From positions 62,001-126,000 of the forward strand of contig NZ_JAYKTS010000001.1 in the NCBI RefSeq assembly GCF_037024155.1: a stretch of 64,000 bases of DNA, written 5' to 3'. Shown here piece by piece: positions 38,325-48,503 of the stretch (position 1 is the stretch's first letter; the number at the start of each line of letters is the position of its first letter). Origin of the DNA: Bacillus sp. 2205SS5-2 (GTDB lineage: Bacteria > Bacillota > Bacilli > Bacillales > Bacillaceae_K). Under the pieces are notes generated by a model. That model saw nothing but the letters and a program-made list of their open reading frames with translations. It searched no databases and had not been told where the DNA came from. A program made the position numbers and the translations under genes.

Positions 38325-39296
38325 TTGATTACATTTAAAAATGTTACTAAATCATTTCAAGAGGGTACAATAGCGGTGAAAAACCTCAACCTTCATATTG
38401 AGAAAGGGGAACTAGTCGCTCTAATTGGACCTTCAGGTTGCGGGAAAACCACGACGATGAAGATGATTAACAAACTACTCCATCCGAATGAGGGATCGAT
38501 CTTAATAGACGGTGAAGACATTGCTCATGTGAATGACGTAGAATTGCGCCGAAATATTGGGTATGTCATTCAACGAATTGGTTTACTCCCACATATGACG
38601 ATAGAGGAAAACATCGCTCTTATTCCCAAACTGAAAGGCTGGGCAAAAGAGAAATGGAAGAAACGCGTAAAGGAATTACTGGAAATGGTCGATCTTGACC
38701 CAAATACATATTCTCACCGTTTTCCATTAGAATTAAGTGGAGGTCAACAACAGCGAGTAGGTGTGATTCGTGCCCTAGCCGCAGAACCACCAGTAATTTT
38801 AATGGACGAGCCATTTAGTGCGCTAGATCCCATTAGTCGCGAACAATTGCAAGACGAATTAAAACTAATTCAGGAAAAAATTCAAAAAACGATTGTCTTT
38901 GTCACACATGATATTGACGAAGCGTTGAAAATTGCCGATAGAATCGCAATAATGAAGGATGGTGTCATTCAACAAATAGCCACACCCACAGAGCTTATTT
39001 CTAACCCGAAAAATGAATTTATTACTCAATTTATCGGAGAGCACCGGCTAAAGAAAACACCGATACATAAAAGCGTTTCGTCACTGCAAATCTTAAAAAC
39101 GATCCCCCACTCTAGCGTACCTTCCTCGGTTTCAATTCAGGAAGACGAGTCTATACAACGTGCGGCATCACTAATATTAACTGAAGATATCCCGTTTCTC
39201 CCCGTTAAAAGAAAAGAGGATACACTTGGTTACATCACAAAAGAGATTCTTCTTCGTGAGTTCGCTGATTTAGAGAAAGAAGGTGTGAGAGGATGA
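38325..39296 (+). CDS. Opu-type (betaine/choline/carnitine) ABC transporter ATP-binding protein
   Basis: 323 residues. Walker A is GPSGCGKTT, the signature LSGGQQQRVGVIRAL, Walker B VILMDEPFSALD, and the switch histidine sits in FVTHDIDEAL. The C-terminal 100 residues resemble a single CBS-like half (SIQEDESIQRAASLILTEDI), shorter than the two CBS domains of OpuCA, which respond to c-di-AMP or ionic strength. TTG start at 38325 behind TAGGTGAAG. First gene of a three-gene operon. Confidence 0.88.
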   Translation: MITFKNVTKSFQEGTIAVKNLNLHIEKGELVALIGPSGCGKTTTMKMINKLLHPNEGSILIDGEDIAHVNDVELRRNIGYVIQRIGLLPHMTIEENIALIPKLKGWAKEKWKKRVKELLEMVDLDPNTYSHRFPLELSGGQQQRVGVIRALAAEPPVILMDEPFSALDPISREQLQDELKLIQEKIQKTIVFVTHDIDEALKIADRIAIMKDGVIQQIATPTELISNPKNEFITQFIGEHRLKKTPIHKSVSSLQILKTIPHSSVPSSVSIQEDESIQRAASLILTEDIPFLPVKRKEDTLGYITKEILLREFADLEKEGVRG

Positions 39297-39955
39297 GTAA
39301 TAACGTCTTCACCACTTTTTGGCAAACGGTTACCACCAGGCAGGATGACATTGTTGAAAACTTGATCGAACACCTGTATTTATCCTTCACATCCGTATTT
39401 ATTGCCATATTAATTTCCATTCCACTCGGAATTTTTATATCTAGAAAAGAAAAATTTGCCGAGTTTTTTATTGGTGTTACCGCTGTGTTTCAAACGATAC
39501 CTAGTTTAGCATTTTTCGGATTTCTAGTCCCTATTTTTGGGATTGGCAGTGTGACTGCTATTATTGCTTTAACACTATACGCATTACTTCCAATTCTTCG
39601 GAACACTTATACCGGAATCATTGGTGTTGATCAAGCTATAATTGAAGCCGGCAGAGGGATGGGAATGACAGGAATGCAAATTTTAAGGAAAATTGAGCTA
39701 CCACTTGCATTACCTTTTGTCATGGCCGGCGTGCGAACAGCCACTGTTTTAACTGTTGGAGTCGCCACCCTCGCAACGTTTGTCGGTGCTGGTGGCTTAG
39801 GAGAACTTATTTATCGTGGTTTAACTTCATGGAATAATTACTTGGTGCTAGCAGGAGCTCTACCTGCTGCTTTACTTGCGATTTTCTTTGATTTCATCTT
39901 AAAGATGTTAGAAAAATCCGCAACACCAAAAGGGCTAAAAAATAAAAATATTTAA
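39293..39955 (+). CDS. Opu-type ABC transporter permease
   Basis: 220 residues with about six helices and the binding-protein-dependent transport motif EAGRGMGMTGMQILRKIELP (about 117-136), the coupling loop for the ATPase. It overlaps the ATPase gene by ATGA. OpuC and OpuB systems have two permease genes flanking the binding protein; only this one exists here, so the transporter should use a homodimer. Confidence 0.88.
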   Translation: MSNNVFTTFWQTVTTRQDDIVENLIEHLYLSFTSVFIAILISIPLGIFISRKEKFAEFFIGVTAVFQTIPSLAFFGFLVPIFGIGSVTAIIALTLYALLPILRNTYTGIIGVDQAIIEAGRGMGMTGMQILRKIELPLALPFVMAGVRTATVLTVGVATLATFVGAGGLGELIYRGLTSWNNYLVLAGALPAALLAIFFDFILKMLEKSATPKGLKNKNI

Positions 39956-39967
39956 GGAGTGTCTTGG

Positions 39968-40867
39968 ATGAAAAAACAAATTATTGCTGTCATCTCTGTA
40001 TTTGTCATGATCTTTCTAGCAGGTTGTGGAAATGGAGAAGGTGATGAAAAAGATCCCATTGTTGTATCAGGGAAAAATTGGACAGAACAATACATTTTAT
40101 CTCATATTCTCGCTCAATATATTGAAGGGAATTCTGACTATAAAGTGGACCTACAAGATGGTTTAGGGGAAGTTGCAGTACTAACTCCTGCTCTAGAAAA
40201 AGGGGATATTGACGTATATGTAGAATACACAGGTACAGGTCTTGAAGCGGTATTGAAGGAAACGACCGAGGAAGGCGAAACAGCAGAAGATGTTCTGAAG
40301 CGTGTAAATGAAGGCTATCAAGATAAATTTAAGGCAAAATGGTTAAAGCCACTAGGATTTGAAAATACCTACACTCTTGCATACCGAAAAGATGAAAACA
40401 TAGATGCTGATACGTATTCGGATCTCGTTAACTTTTCAAGCGAATTGACATTTGGTGCTCCTCATCCGTTTTATGAGCGAACAGACGGATATGACGCATT
40501 AGTGAACCATTACGGCTTCGATTTTAAAGATACAGAGAGTTTTGACCCGAATATCATGTACGAAGCAGTAAAAAATGGCGATGTCGATGTCATTACTGCC
40601 TTTACGACGGACGCCCGAATCGATCGCTATGACTTAATATCAACAAAAGATGACAAAGGGTTATTTCCTCCGTACTATGCTGCACCGGTCGTGAGAGAAG
40701 AAACATTAGAAGCCTATCCTGAGTTAGAAGATTTACTGAATGACTTAGCGGGTCAGATTTCGGAAGAGGATATGCGTGAAATGAATGCAAAAGTCGATTT
40801 AGATAAAGAAACCTATGAATCTGTAGCAAAAGCGTTTCTTACCAATAAAGGACTAATAAAAGAATAA
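39968..40867 (+). CDS. Opu-type glycine betaine/choline-binding lipoprotein
   Basis: 299 residues with a lipoprotein signal (KKQIIAVISVFVMIFLAGCG, Cys at about 19). The binding domain has VSGKNWTEQYILSHILAQYI and VYVEYTGTG typical of the OpuAC/OpuCC family. ATG 39968 lies 6 bases after AAGGAGTG; a GTG at 39959 overlaps it. It delivers a quaternary ammonium osmoprotectant to the permease; the exact ligand is not readable. Confidence 0.87.
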   Translation: MKKQIIAVISVFVMIFLAGCGNGEGDEKDPIVVSGKNWTEQYILSHILAQYIEGNSDYKVDLQDGLGEVAVLTPALEKGDIDVYVEYTGTGLEAVLKETTEEGETAEDVLKRVNEGYQDKFKAKWLKPLGFENTYTLAYRKDENIDADTYSDLVNFSSELTFGAPHPFYERTDGYDALVNHYGFDFKDTESFDPNIMYEAVKNGDVDVITAFTTDARIDRYDLISTKDDKGLFPPYYAAPVVREETLEAYPELEDLLNDLAGQISEEDMREMNAKVDLDKETYESVAKAFLTNKGLIKE

Positions 40868-40884
40868 AAAACAGGAGTGAGACG

Positions 40885-41295
40885 ATGATGGAGAATCCTT
40901 CAAGAGATGAGATAAAAACGATTTTACAAAAGGCGAAAACAATTGCGGTTGTTGGGCTAAGTGACAACCCAGAACGTACGTCATATATGATTTCAGAAGC
41001 CATGCAAAAAGCGGGCTATACAATCATCCCCGTCAATCCGATGGTCGACAAAGTTCTAGGTGAGAAAAGCCTTTCCTCCTTAAAAGAACTTACTCATCCA
41101 GTGGACATCGTCAATATTTTCCGTCGTTCTGAGTATTTACCTCAACTTGCAAAAGAATTTGACGAAATTGAGGCAGATGTATTTTGGTCACAGTTAGGTG
41201 TGATGAATGAAGAAGCCTATCAGTTTTTATCCAAAAAAGGGTATACCGTTATTATGGACCGCTGTATTAAAGTGGAGCATGCACTTACAAAATGA
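40885..41295 (+). CDS. yneT: CoA-binding domain protein YneT
   Basis: 136 residues of the YccU/YneT family, a stand-alone Rossmann-type CoA-binding domain as in succinyl-CoA synthetase alpha. VVGLSDNPERTSYMISEAMQ (nucleotide loop) and IPVNPMVDKVLGEKSLSSLK are characteristic. Function unknown. It directly precedes parE, as in B. subtilis. Two successive ATG codons (40885, 40888) are both possible starts behind AGGAGTGA. Confidence 0.9.
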   Translation: MMENPSRDEIKTILQKAKTIAVVGLSDNPERTSYMISEAMQKAGYTIIPVNPMVDKVLGEKSLSSLKELTHPVDIVNIFRRSEYLPQLAKEFDEIEADVFWSQLGVMNEEAYQFLSKKGYTVIMDRCIKVEHALTK

Positions 41296-41297
41296 AG

Positions 41298-41338
41298 AAA
41301 AAAACAAGGGAATGTGGATTCTATCCCTTGTTTTTTTT
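41298..41338 (+). terminator. Terminator of yneT
   Basis: AAAAAACAAGGGA and TCCCTTGTTTTTT pair around a 12-base loop and continue into T. Confidence 0.85.
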
Positions 41339-41461
41339 GTGTATTTTTATTAAAAAAGGAATGTAAAGTCCATGCTATTAAAGAAATTGCATTTGCCAAA
41401 TTCAAATAAAGCAGTAAAATAAAGCATAGACCGTTGCAGATTTTATGGTAAGATGAGTTAG

Positions 41462-41497
41462 CGAACAATTGTTCTTATATTGTACTTTTTATACTTT
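41462..41497 (+). promoter_or_regulatory. LexA (SOS) box overlapping the parEC promoter
   Basis: CGAACAATTGTTCT (41462-41475) matches the Bacillus LexA consensus CGAAC-N4-GTTCG except for the last base. It overlaps a possible -35 TTGTTC (41469-41474) with a -10 TACTTT (41492-41497) 17 bases on. parEC belongs to the LexA regulon in B. subtilis. Confidence 0.75.
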
Positions 41498-41543
41498 ACG
41501 CTAACTAAACTGCACACCAGAGAAGGTTGAAAGGGGAATGTTC

Positions 41544-43514
41544 GTGGCCAAAGAAAAAGAAACCATGGATTATAATGATGATGCCATACAAGTGCTTGAA
41601 GGCTTAGAAGCTGTCAGAAAAAGACCAGGAATGTATATAGGGTCAACTGATACAAGAGGACTTCACCATCTTGTGTATGAAATTGTAGATAATTCAGTTG
41701 ACGAAGCACTTGCCGGACACGGGAATCACATACGTGTCATCATACATAAAGATAATAGTATTTCCGTAAAAGATGATGGTCGAGGAATGCCGACTGGAAT
41801 GCATAAAATGGGCAAACCAACACCTGAAATAATTTTAACTGTCCTTCACGCGGGCGGGAAATTTGGCCAGGGTGGCTATAAAACAAGTGGAGGTCTGCAC
41901 GGAGTCGGTGCCTCAGTTGTGAATGCATTATCTGAATGGTTAACCGTGACCATCCAAAGAGATGGCTTTCAATATGAACAGCGATTTGAACATGGAGGAA
42001 AGCCAGTTACTACGCTCGAAAAAATCGGGAAGGCTAAACAATCGGGGACAACTCTCCACTTTAAACCCGATCCAATCATCTTTAGTACAACCACTTATAA
42101 TTACGATACTCTTTGTGAAAGGCTCCGGGAATCTGCTTTCCTTTTAAAGGGGTTAAAAATTGAAATCATCGATGAACGACACACTGCTCAAGAGGTATTT
42201 CACTATGAGAATGGCATTGAAGCATTCGTTCAATATTTAAATGAAGGCAAAGATTCGTTACATCCAGTTGTCTCATTTGAAGGAGAGAACATTAATATTG
42301 AAGTCGATTATGCTTTCCAGTTTAATGATGGATTCTCTGAAAATGTTCTTTCGTTTGTTAATAATGTTCGAACCAAAGATGGTGGAACTCATGAATCTGG
42401 AGCAAAAGCGGCGATGACTAGGGTTATCAACGAATACGCACGAAAAGTCAGTTTGCTGAAAGACCGTGATAAAAACTTAGAAGGTGCCGATATCCGTGAA
42501 GGACTTGCTGCCGTAATTTCTGTTCGAATTCCAGAAGAACTCCTTCAATTTGAGGGACAAACAAAAGGGAAGCTTGGGACAAGTGAAGCACGATCAGCCG
42601 TTGACGCTGTAGTGAGTGAGCATTTGCAATATTTCTTAGAAGAAAATCCAGATATGAGTAACTTGCTAATTAAGAAATCGGTCAAAGCGGCACAAGCAAG
42701 AGAAGCTGCACGAAAAGCACGGGAAGAAGCTAGAAGCGGAAAGAAACGGAAGCGCTCGGAAACGGTGTTATCAGGAAAGCTTACACCAGCCCAATCTCGT
42801 AATCCTCAGCGAAATGAATTATATTTAGTTGAAGGTGATTCCGCCGGAGGCTCAGCCAAACAAGGAAGAGACCGAAAATTCCAAGCCATTTTGCCTCTAC
42901 GTGGAAAAGTTATCAATACGGAAAAAGCCAAGCTCCAAGATATTTTCAAAAATGAAGAGATTAACACGATTATTCATGCTATTGGTGCGGGTGTTGGACA
43001 TGATTTTAATTTAGAAGATACGAATTACGATAAAATTGTCATTATGACAGATGCCGATACAGATGGTGCTCATATACAAGTGTTATTGCTCACCTTTTTT
43101 TATAAATATATGAGACCTTTATTAGAAGCAGGAAAAATCTTTATCGCACTTCCACCTTTATTTAAAGTTAGTAAAGGAACCGGAAAAAAAGAAATTATTG
43201 AATATGCCTGGACCGAAGATGAGTTGCAATCAGCCATAAAGAAAGTCGGACGTGGTTATATCATTCAGCGATATAAAGGACTAGGTGAGATGAACGCCGA
43301 TCAATTATGGGAAACCACCATGGATCCATCTACACGAACCTTAATTCGAGTCAGAATTGACGATGCAGCCCGTGCTGAAAAACGGATAACCACCTTGATG
43401 GGTGATAAAGTTGAACCGCGACGGAAATGGATCGAAAGCAATGTAGCTTTTGGTTTAGAAGATGATGCAAGTATATTAGAAAATGAAACAGTTACGGTCG
43501 CAGAGGAGGAATAG
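41544..43514 (+). CDS. parE: DNA topoisomerase IV subunit B
   Basis: ATPase subunit of topoisomerase IV, which decatenates daughter chromosomes. GHKL ATP-site motifs are VDNSVDEAL, DDGRGMPTG and GGLHGVGASVVNALS. The TOPRIM motifs LVEGDSAGGSAKQGRDRKFQ and MTDADTDGAHI are intact. 656 residues from GTG 41544, which has AAAGGGGA 7 bases upstream; the ATG at 41538 is too close to that site. parC follows three bases later. Confidence 0.97.
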   Translation: MAKEKETMDYNDDAIQVLEGLEAVRKRPGMYIGSTDTRGLHHLVYEIVDNSVDEALAGHGNHIRVIIHKDNSISVKDDGRGMPTGMHKMGKPTPEIILTVLHAGGKFGQGGYKTSGGLHGVGASVVNALSEWLTVTIQRDGFQYEQRFEHGGKPVTTLEKIGKAKQSGTTLHFKPDPIIFSTTTYNYDTLCERLRESAFLLKGLKIEIIDERHTAQEVFHYENGIEAFVQYLNEGKDSLHPVVSFEGENINIEVDYAFQFNDGFSENVLSFVNNVRTKDGGTHESGAKAAMTRVINEYARKVSLLKDRDKNLEGADIREGLAAVISVRIPEELLQFEGQTKGKLGTSEARSAVDAVVSEHLQYFLEENPDMSNLLIKKSVKAAQAREAARKAREEARSGKKRKRSETVLSGKLTPAQSRNPQRNELYLVEGDSAGGSAKQGRDRKFQAILPLRGKVINTEKAKLQDIFKNEEINTIIHAIGAGVGHDFNLEDTNYDKIVIMTDADTDGAHIQVLLLTFFYKYMRPLLEAGKIFIALPPLFKVSKGTGKKEIIEYAWTEDELQSAIKKVGRGYIIQRYKGLGEMNADQLWETTMDPSTRTLIRVRIDDAARAEKRITTLMGDKVEPRRKWIESNVAFGLEDDASILENETVTVAEEE

Positions 43515-43517
43515 AAC

Positions 43518-45956
43518 ATGTCACAACAAGAGATATATCAAGACATGCCGCTAGAGGAAGTGCTTGGCGACCGGTTTGGGCGTTATAGTAAATATATTAT
43601 TCAAGATCGAGCTTTACCTGATGCTCGAGACGGATTGAAACCGGTTCAGCGAAGAATTCTTTATGCCATGCATTTTGAAGGCAATACACATGAAAAAGGC
43701 TTCCGAAAATCTGCCAAAACGGTCGGAAACGTTATTGGTAATTACCATCCTCATGGAGATACATCTGTCTATGATGCTATGGTTCGAATGAGCCAAGACT
43801 GGAAAGTACGTAAATACTTAGTTGAAATGCACGGTAATAACGGAAGTATTGACGGGGATCCACCCGCAGCCATGCGTTATACAGAAGCGCGTTTATCTGC
43901 CATTTCAACGGAACTTCTACGAGACATTGAAAAAGACACCGTAGAATTTATTCCGAATTTCGATGATACCGCAAAAGAGCCGACTGTTCTTCCTGCGCGT
44001 TTCCCGAACTTATTGGTAAATGGATCGACCGGAATCTCGGCAGGTTATGCAACCGATATCCCTCCTCACCAACTGGGGGAGGTCATTGACGGAGCCATTA
44101 TGAGAATGGACAACCCCTTCTGTACGGTGGACGAGTTAATGAAGGTTATATCAGGCCCTGACTTTCCAACCGGTGGCATCATTCAGGGAACAGACGGAAT
44201 TAAAAAAGCGTATGAAACAGGGAAAGGAAAGTTTATCATTCGTGGAAAAGCCGCTATTGAAGATATGCGAGGTGGAAAACAACAAATTGTGATTACAGAA
44301 ATTCCCTTTGAAGTAAACAAAGCCAATCTCGTAAAAAGAATCGATGAGTACCGTGTCGACCGCAAAGTAGAAGGCATGGCAGAGGTCCGAGATGAGACGG
44401 ACCGAACTGGACTTCGAATCGTAGTCGAACTAAAACGTGAAGCGGATGCGACTGGAGTCCTCAATTACCTCTATAAAAACACGGATTTGCAAATAGCGTA
44501 CAATTTTAACATGGTAGCCATTCATAAACGCCGCCCGATGTTAATGGGGCTGAGAGAACTATTAGATGCCTATATTGCCCACCAAAAAGAAGTGGTCACT
44601 AAACGATCTCAGCATGATTTACAAAAAGCGAAAGACCGCGATCACATTGTAGCAGGCCTAATGAAAGCCTTATCGATTTTAGATGAAGTCATCACCACAA
44701 TTCGGGCTTCTAAAGATAAAAAAGATGCAAAGAACAACCTTCAATTACAATTTGACTTTACGGAAGCACAATCTGAAGCCATTGTTTCTTTACAACTTTA
44801 TCGATTAACAAATACTGATATCACGGCTCTCCAACAAGAGGCAGATGAACTTGCAAAAATTATCGAAGAGCTTTCAACAATTCTTCAAAGCGAGAAAAAA
44901 TTGGCTTCGGTGATCAAAAGTGAATTAAGAGCGATCAAAAAGAAATTTAATGATGAACGTCGAACCAAAATTCAAGCTGAAATTGAAGAACTGAAAATTA
45001 ACTTAGAAGTCCTCGTAGCATCTGAGGATGTTATGGTTTCTATTACAAAGGAAGGGTATATCAAGCGTACTAGTCTCCGTTCCTATGCCGCTTCAAATGG
45101 ACAAGACTTGGCGATGAAGGAAGCTGACCGCTTATTGACTCAATTCGAAATCAATACAACGAATAAACTTCTTGTATTCACGAATAAAGGTAATTACCTC
45201 TTCTTTCCAGTCCATGAATTACCTGATATTCGCTGGAAAGACCTCGGCCAACACGTAGCAAGTCTCATTAGCATCGACCGAGATGAACAGATTGTGAAAG
45301 CTATTCCGGTAAAAGATTTTAACACGCCACACTTTTTATTATTCGTCACGAAAAACGGAATGACCAAGAAAACAGAATTAAGCTCTTACCAAGCACAACG
45401 CTACTCAAAACCCCTTGTTGCGATTAATTTAAAGGGTGATGATGAAGTTATTGACGTGCACGTTACAACAGGTGAGGAGGATATATTCTTAGCTACCCAG
45501 AATGGATATGGGCTTTGGTTCTCAGAGGAAGAAATCACCACTGTAGGACCTCGTGCAGCGGGGGTAAAAGGAATTAATTTAAAAGAAGATGATTTCGTTG
45601 TCGCCGGGAAGATGATATCGAAGGATGATACCCCTTCAATATTTATTGTCACACAGCGTGGAGCGGTTAAGAAAATGAAGTTAGCTGAATTTGAAAAATC
45701 GACTCGAGCAAAACGTGGACTCATCATGCTACGAGAATTGAAAGCGAATCCGCATCGCATAACGGGGGTGCAACTCGTTCATCTAGGCGACACCGTGTGC
45801 ATCGCAACTACCAAGGGCATCATAGAAGAAATAAGGATGTCTGAACTGAGAAACAACGACCGCTACAGCAACGGGTCTTTTGTTCTTGATGAAGACGATG
45901 CTGGCAAAACGATCGAATCTTGGATTAAATTAAATCCCGGTGAACATAAGAAATAA
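43518..45956 (+). CDS. parC: DNA topoisomerase IV subunit A
   Basis: DNA cleavage and rejoining subunit, 812 residues. The catalytic tyrosine lies in [11 protein letters not shown] (about residue 120). The quinolone-determining region [20 protein letters not shown] keeps the serine and an acidic residue at the positions altered in resistant strains. The C-terminal half has repeated beta-pinwheel blades. AGAGGAGG precedes the ATG. A hairpin terminator lies 230 bases downstream, behind a repeat element. Confidence 0.97.
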   Translation: MSQQEIYQDMPLEEVLGDRFGRYSKYIIQDRALPDARDGLKPVQRRILYAMHFEGNTHEKGFRKSAKTVGNVIGNYHPHGDTSVYDAMVRMSQDWKVRKYLVEMHGNNGSIDGDPPAAMRYTEARLSAISTELLRDIEKDTVEFIPNFDDTAKEPTVLPARFPNLLVNGSTGISAGYATDIPPHQLGEVIDGAIMRMDNPFCTVDELMKVISGPDFPTGGIIQGTDGIKKAYETGKGKFIIRGKAAIEDMRGGKQQIVITEIPFEVNKANLVKRIDEYRVDRKVEGMAEVRDETDRTGLRIVVELKREADATGVLNYLYKNTDLQIAYNFNMVAIHKRRPMLMGLRELLDAYIAHQKEVVTKRSQHDLQKAKDRDHIVAGLMKALSILDEVITTIRASKDKKDAKNNLQLQFDFTEAQSEAIVSLQLYRLTNTDITALQQEADELAKIIEELSTILQSEKKLASVIKSELRAIKKKFNDERRTKIQAEIEELKINLEVLVASEDVMVSITKEGYIKRTSLRSYAASNGQDLAMKEADRLLTQFEINTTNKLLVFTNKGNYLFFPVHELPDIRWKDLGQHVASLISIDRDEQIVKAIPVKDFNTPHFLLFVTKNGMTKKTELSSYQAQRYSKPLVAINLKGDDEVIDVHVTTGEEDIFLATQNGYGLWFSEEEITTVGPRAAGVKGINLKEDDFVVAGKMISKDDTPSIFIVTQRGAVKKMKLAEFEKSTRAKRGLIMLRELKANPHRITGVQLVHLGDTVCIATTKGIIEEIRMSELRNNDRYSNGSFVLDEDDAGKTIESWIKLNPGEHKK

Positions 45957-46002
45957 CTATTATGTAATCATAAATGAATAGGTAACTTACCATTATTCAC
46001 AA

Positions 46003-46185
46003 AGGCTGTTTTCGCTAAGATTGTCGCTTTTGGAATAAAAAGGAATCCCTTGACTTGTATGATTTCGTTCTCGTTTCAAATGAAAAATTCTACATTTTTA
46101 GCTAAAAAAGAAGAAATCAATCGAAAAAATCCTACTGCCTTTTTTTTCTTTGTGTCAGGAGTAACCATATATACGAAAAGAGCCT
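46003..46185 (+). repeat. MITE-like element, type A, TSD TCACAA/TCAAAA
   Basis: AGGCTGTTTTCGC to ACGAAAAGAGCCT with type A interior, between parC and its terminator. Flanks differ by one base. Confidence 0.8.
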
Positions 46186-46187
46186 TC

Positions 46188-46224
46188 AAAAAAAACGCTT
46201 GAACATCTTCCAAGCGTTTTTTTT
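46188..46224 (+). terminator. Terminator downstream of parC
   Basis: AAAAACGCTTG and CAAGCGTTTTT arms around AACATCTTC, followed by T. Confidence 0.85.
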
Positions 46225-46341
46225 GTTAGTTGAAAATTAAATCAAACATAGTGAGCGCTAACAAAAACATATTTTCATTTAGGTTATAAAAACCCTCACA
46301 AAGACGCTTAATGCCGAAATTAATTTCATTAGTATAGTTAT

Positions 46342-46406
46342 ACCTACTATTACGGAAAACCGTTTACATTAGCGGTACAGTCGCTTTTATGCGATAATAG
46401 GTAGGT
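46342..46406 (+). ncRNA. Candidate structured leader (three-stem fold) upstream of the PAS kinase
   Basis: An outer stem pairs 46342-46351 (ACCTACTATT) with 46396-46406 (AATAGGTAGGT, one bulged G). Inside, ACGG-AAAA-CCGT (46352-46363) and TCGC-TTTTAT-GCGA (46381-46394) form hairpins. An alternative AGCG/CGCT pairing (46371-46374 with 46382-46385) competes with the second one. About 100 bases before the kinase start. No known riboswitch class recognised; also possible as a DNA-level operator. Confidence 0.4.
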
Positions 46407-46506
46407 CAATAGATTTATCTTCAAGGAAAAATGTTATTCTTGAAAAAGATTATGATACTATAGATATAAATACTAAAATTTCATTGCTTTTAGGAGATGA
46501 GTCAAT

Positions 46507-47580
46507 ATGGATGATTTATTTTTTTCAGCTAGTCACCCGATTAAGACGAAAGACTTTTTTATTTCTTCCTTTAACGATACGCCCCAGAAAGCGATATTAA
46601 CCATACTTGACCTCAAAGGAAACATTACCTATGTTTCTCCGAATGTCGAATCTATTCTTGGTTATCCTAGTCATTATTTTACTGGTCAAAATTGCAAGAA
46701 ATTGATTCACAAAGAGGATTGGGAAGGCTGGATCGATCATGAAAAGGACACCTATAAGCGTTATTCTTTTATACAATATCGAATGGTCACCATGGATGGA
46801 AAGGAGATCTGGTTAGAATCGGTATTTGTCATTGTACCTACTAAAGAAGGCTCTCAACCCTTCGATGAGTATGTATTGCTGTCTCGTGATATATCCGATC
46901 GAAAGCGAATGGAAGAAGCCCTCATTGCGAATGAAAAACTGGCAGCTGTCGGCAAATTAGCAGCTGGAATTGCCCATGACATCCGCAACCCGTTAACAAC
47001 GATCAAAGGATTCTTAGATTTAATGATCTCAGGTACATATGATCCTGTTTATTTAGAGATAATGAAAACAGAAGTGGAGAGAATGAATTTAATTACCAAT
47101 GAATTGATGCTCTTAGCCAAGCCAACTAAAAAAGAAATTGTCACCTTTGATATTCAACAAATTATTCGGGAAACATTAATGTTGCTAGACACAGAAGCAT
47201 TCAAACAGCATGTTCAGTTTTCAACTGAGTTCACCGAAAACCCCGTCATAATTTCTGGGGATCCTTATCAAATAAAACAAGCCTTGATAAATATTATTAA
47301 AAATGCCATCGAGGCCATCCCTCTTAAAGGCTTTATTTACATAAGAGTCCGACATACCCATTCAGTCTGCTTGATTGAAATAGAAGATGAAGGTTGCGGC
47401 GTATCAAAAGAAGTGATCAATCTTCTTGGAAAGCCATTTTTTACGTCAAAAGAAACAGGCAATGGGCTTGGACTAATGATGTGTCATCATATTATCCAAC
47501 ATCATAAAGGCAATATAAACTTCTCAAGTCAGGAAGGCCATGGAACAACAGTGACCATTCAATTGCCACTTACTACATAA
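46507..47580 (+). CDS. PAS-domain soluble histidine kinase (sporulation-kinase-like)
   Basis: 357 residues without a membrane segment. A PAS domain at about 25-135 (ILDLKGNITYVSPNVESILG, ending VLLSRDISDRKR) is followed by the phosphoacceptor H-box KLAAGIAHDIRNPLTTIKGF. The HATPase domain has N-box NIIKNAIEAI, G1 DEGCGV and G2 GNGLGLMM. The architecture is that of the KinA/KinE-type phosphorelay kinases of Bacillus. No response regulator is adjacent, which fits an orphan kinase feeding Spo0F. AGGAGATG precedes the ATG. Role in sporulation is inferred from architecture. Confidence 0.88.
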   Translation: MDDLFFSASHPIKTKDFFISSFNDTPQKAILTILDLKGNITYVSPNVESILGYPSHYFTGQNCKKLIHKEDWEGWIDHEKDTYKRYSFIQYRMVTMDGKEIWLESVFVIVPTKEGSQPFDEYVLLSRDISDRKRMEEALIANEKLAAVGKLAAGIAHDIRNPLTTIKGFLDLMISGTYDPVYLEIMKTEVERMNLITNELMLLAKPTKKEIVTFDIQQIIRETLMLLDTEAFKQHVQFSTEFTENPVIISGDPYQIKQALINIIKNAIEAIPLKGFIYIRVRHTHSVCLIEIEDEGCGVSKEVINLLGKPFFTSKETGNGLGLMMCHHIIQHHKGNINFSSQEGHGTTVTIQLPLTT

Positions 47581-47661
47581 AAAAGATTCCCTCTACTACA
47601 TAAAAATTCCTTTCCTGGAGAAAGTACAAGTATCGTACTATTTCAAAAAGGAGAGAGCTGT

Positions 47662-48426
47662 ATGCATAAAGAGTTGCTGTATGCTTTTATGGCATTTTTT
47701 GTCCTATCACTTAATGTTGTCGTCGTTGCGTATGCCGTTGAAAATCAATCGGAAAAAGGATCTTTTATTGATTCTTGGGAGATAGACGTGACGGGAGATG
47801 GTGTGAACAACAAAGTAACCTTATATGGTTTACCGTATGATGAAGATAGTCCATATTTTAAAGAAGTATGGTCAACGGTTCAAACAGCATCAGGAGAAAA
47901 CCTACAGATTGACTATAAACCGGGGTATGAGCCCACTCTTCAATTTGAAGATTTAAATCATGATTTGGTGCTTGACATCTTTTATTCAAGTCCAACTGGA
48001 GGGAGCGGGGGATTATCAAATTATGCCCTTCATACCACGAAAGATAATGAAATTACTGACATAACTATTCCAAAACCATTACATATTTCAGGGGAATTCC
48101 AAGAAAACTATCAGGCTCAGATTGACTTTTTAGATACCGAGCAATCGTTTCAAGTTGATTTGTCAAAGCGAAAAGAAGATTATGGGCGACTGGGTATTTA
48201 TAAAAATGGAAAACTTCTCAAACCAACTAAATTAATGATTGCGCCCTATTCTTTCCTTGAAATCGTTGAGATAAAAGACAAAAAAGGAAAAGGACTTAAA
48301 GGATCTCAACAAATCAGCGGAGCATACAATGCTGATTCAATTGGTTTAGCACAATCATTTTGGTTTTATGAGGAAGATAGCTGGTCGCTACAAAAAGCGA
48401 AATGGAAACCATATAAAGCAGATTAA
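47662..48426 (+). CDS. Secreted protein of unknown function
   Basis: 254 residues with a signal peptide (LLYAFMAFFVLSLNVVVVAYA, cleavage near AYA-VEN at about 27) and no further membrane segment. IDVTGDGVNNKVTLYG and FEDLNHDLVLDIFYSS resemble calcium-binding VCBS/FG-GAP-like loops, and GGSGGLSNYALH follows. The protein is similar in style to the secreted product at 30384-31301. AAAGGAGAG precedes the ATG. No function can be named. Confidence 0.7.
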   Translation: MHKELLYAFMAFFVLSLNVVVVAYAVENQSEKGSFIDSWEIDVTGDGVNNKVTLYGLPYDEDSPYFKEVWSTVQTASGENLQIDYKPGYEPTLQFEDLNHDLVLDIFYSSPTGGSGGLSNYALHTTKDNEITDITIPKPLHISGEFQENYQAQIDFLDTEQSFQVDLSKRKEDYGRLGIYKNGKLLKPTKLMIAPYSFLEIVEIKDKKGKGLKGSQQISGAYNADSIGLAQSFWFYEEDSWSLQKAKWKPYKAD

Positions 48427-48465
48427 TATTTTGATTTTTTTCATTAATTGAATAGCAAGATAGGG

Positions 48466-48498
48466 AATAGGAAGTCTTCAGTAGGCTTTCTATTTTTT
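48466..48498 (+). terminator. Terminator of the secreted protein gene
   Basis: AATAGGAAGTCT and AGGCTTTCTATT pair with two G-T pairs and lead into TTTTT. Confidence 0.65.
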
Positions 48499-48503
48499 AT
48501 ATA

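Noticed and set aside
43614..45760. Antisense open frames inside parC
   Set aside because: Same reasoning: the coding strand is certain and the antisense frames carry no family motifs.
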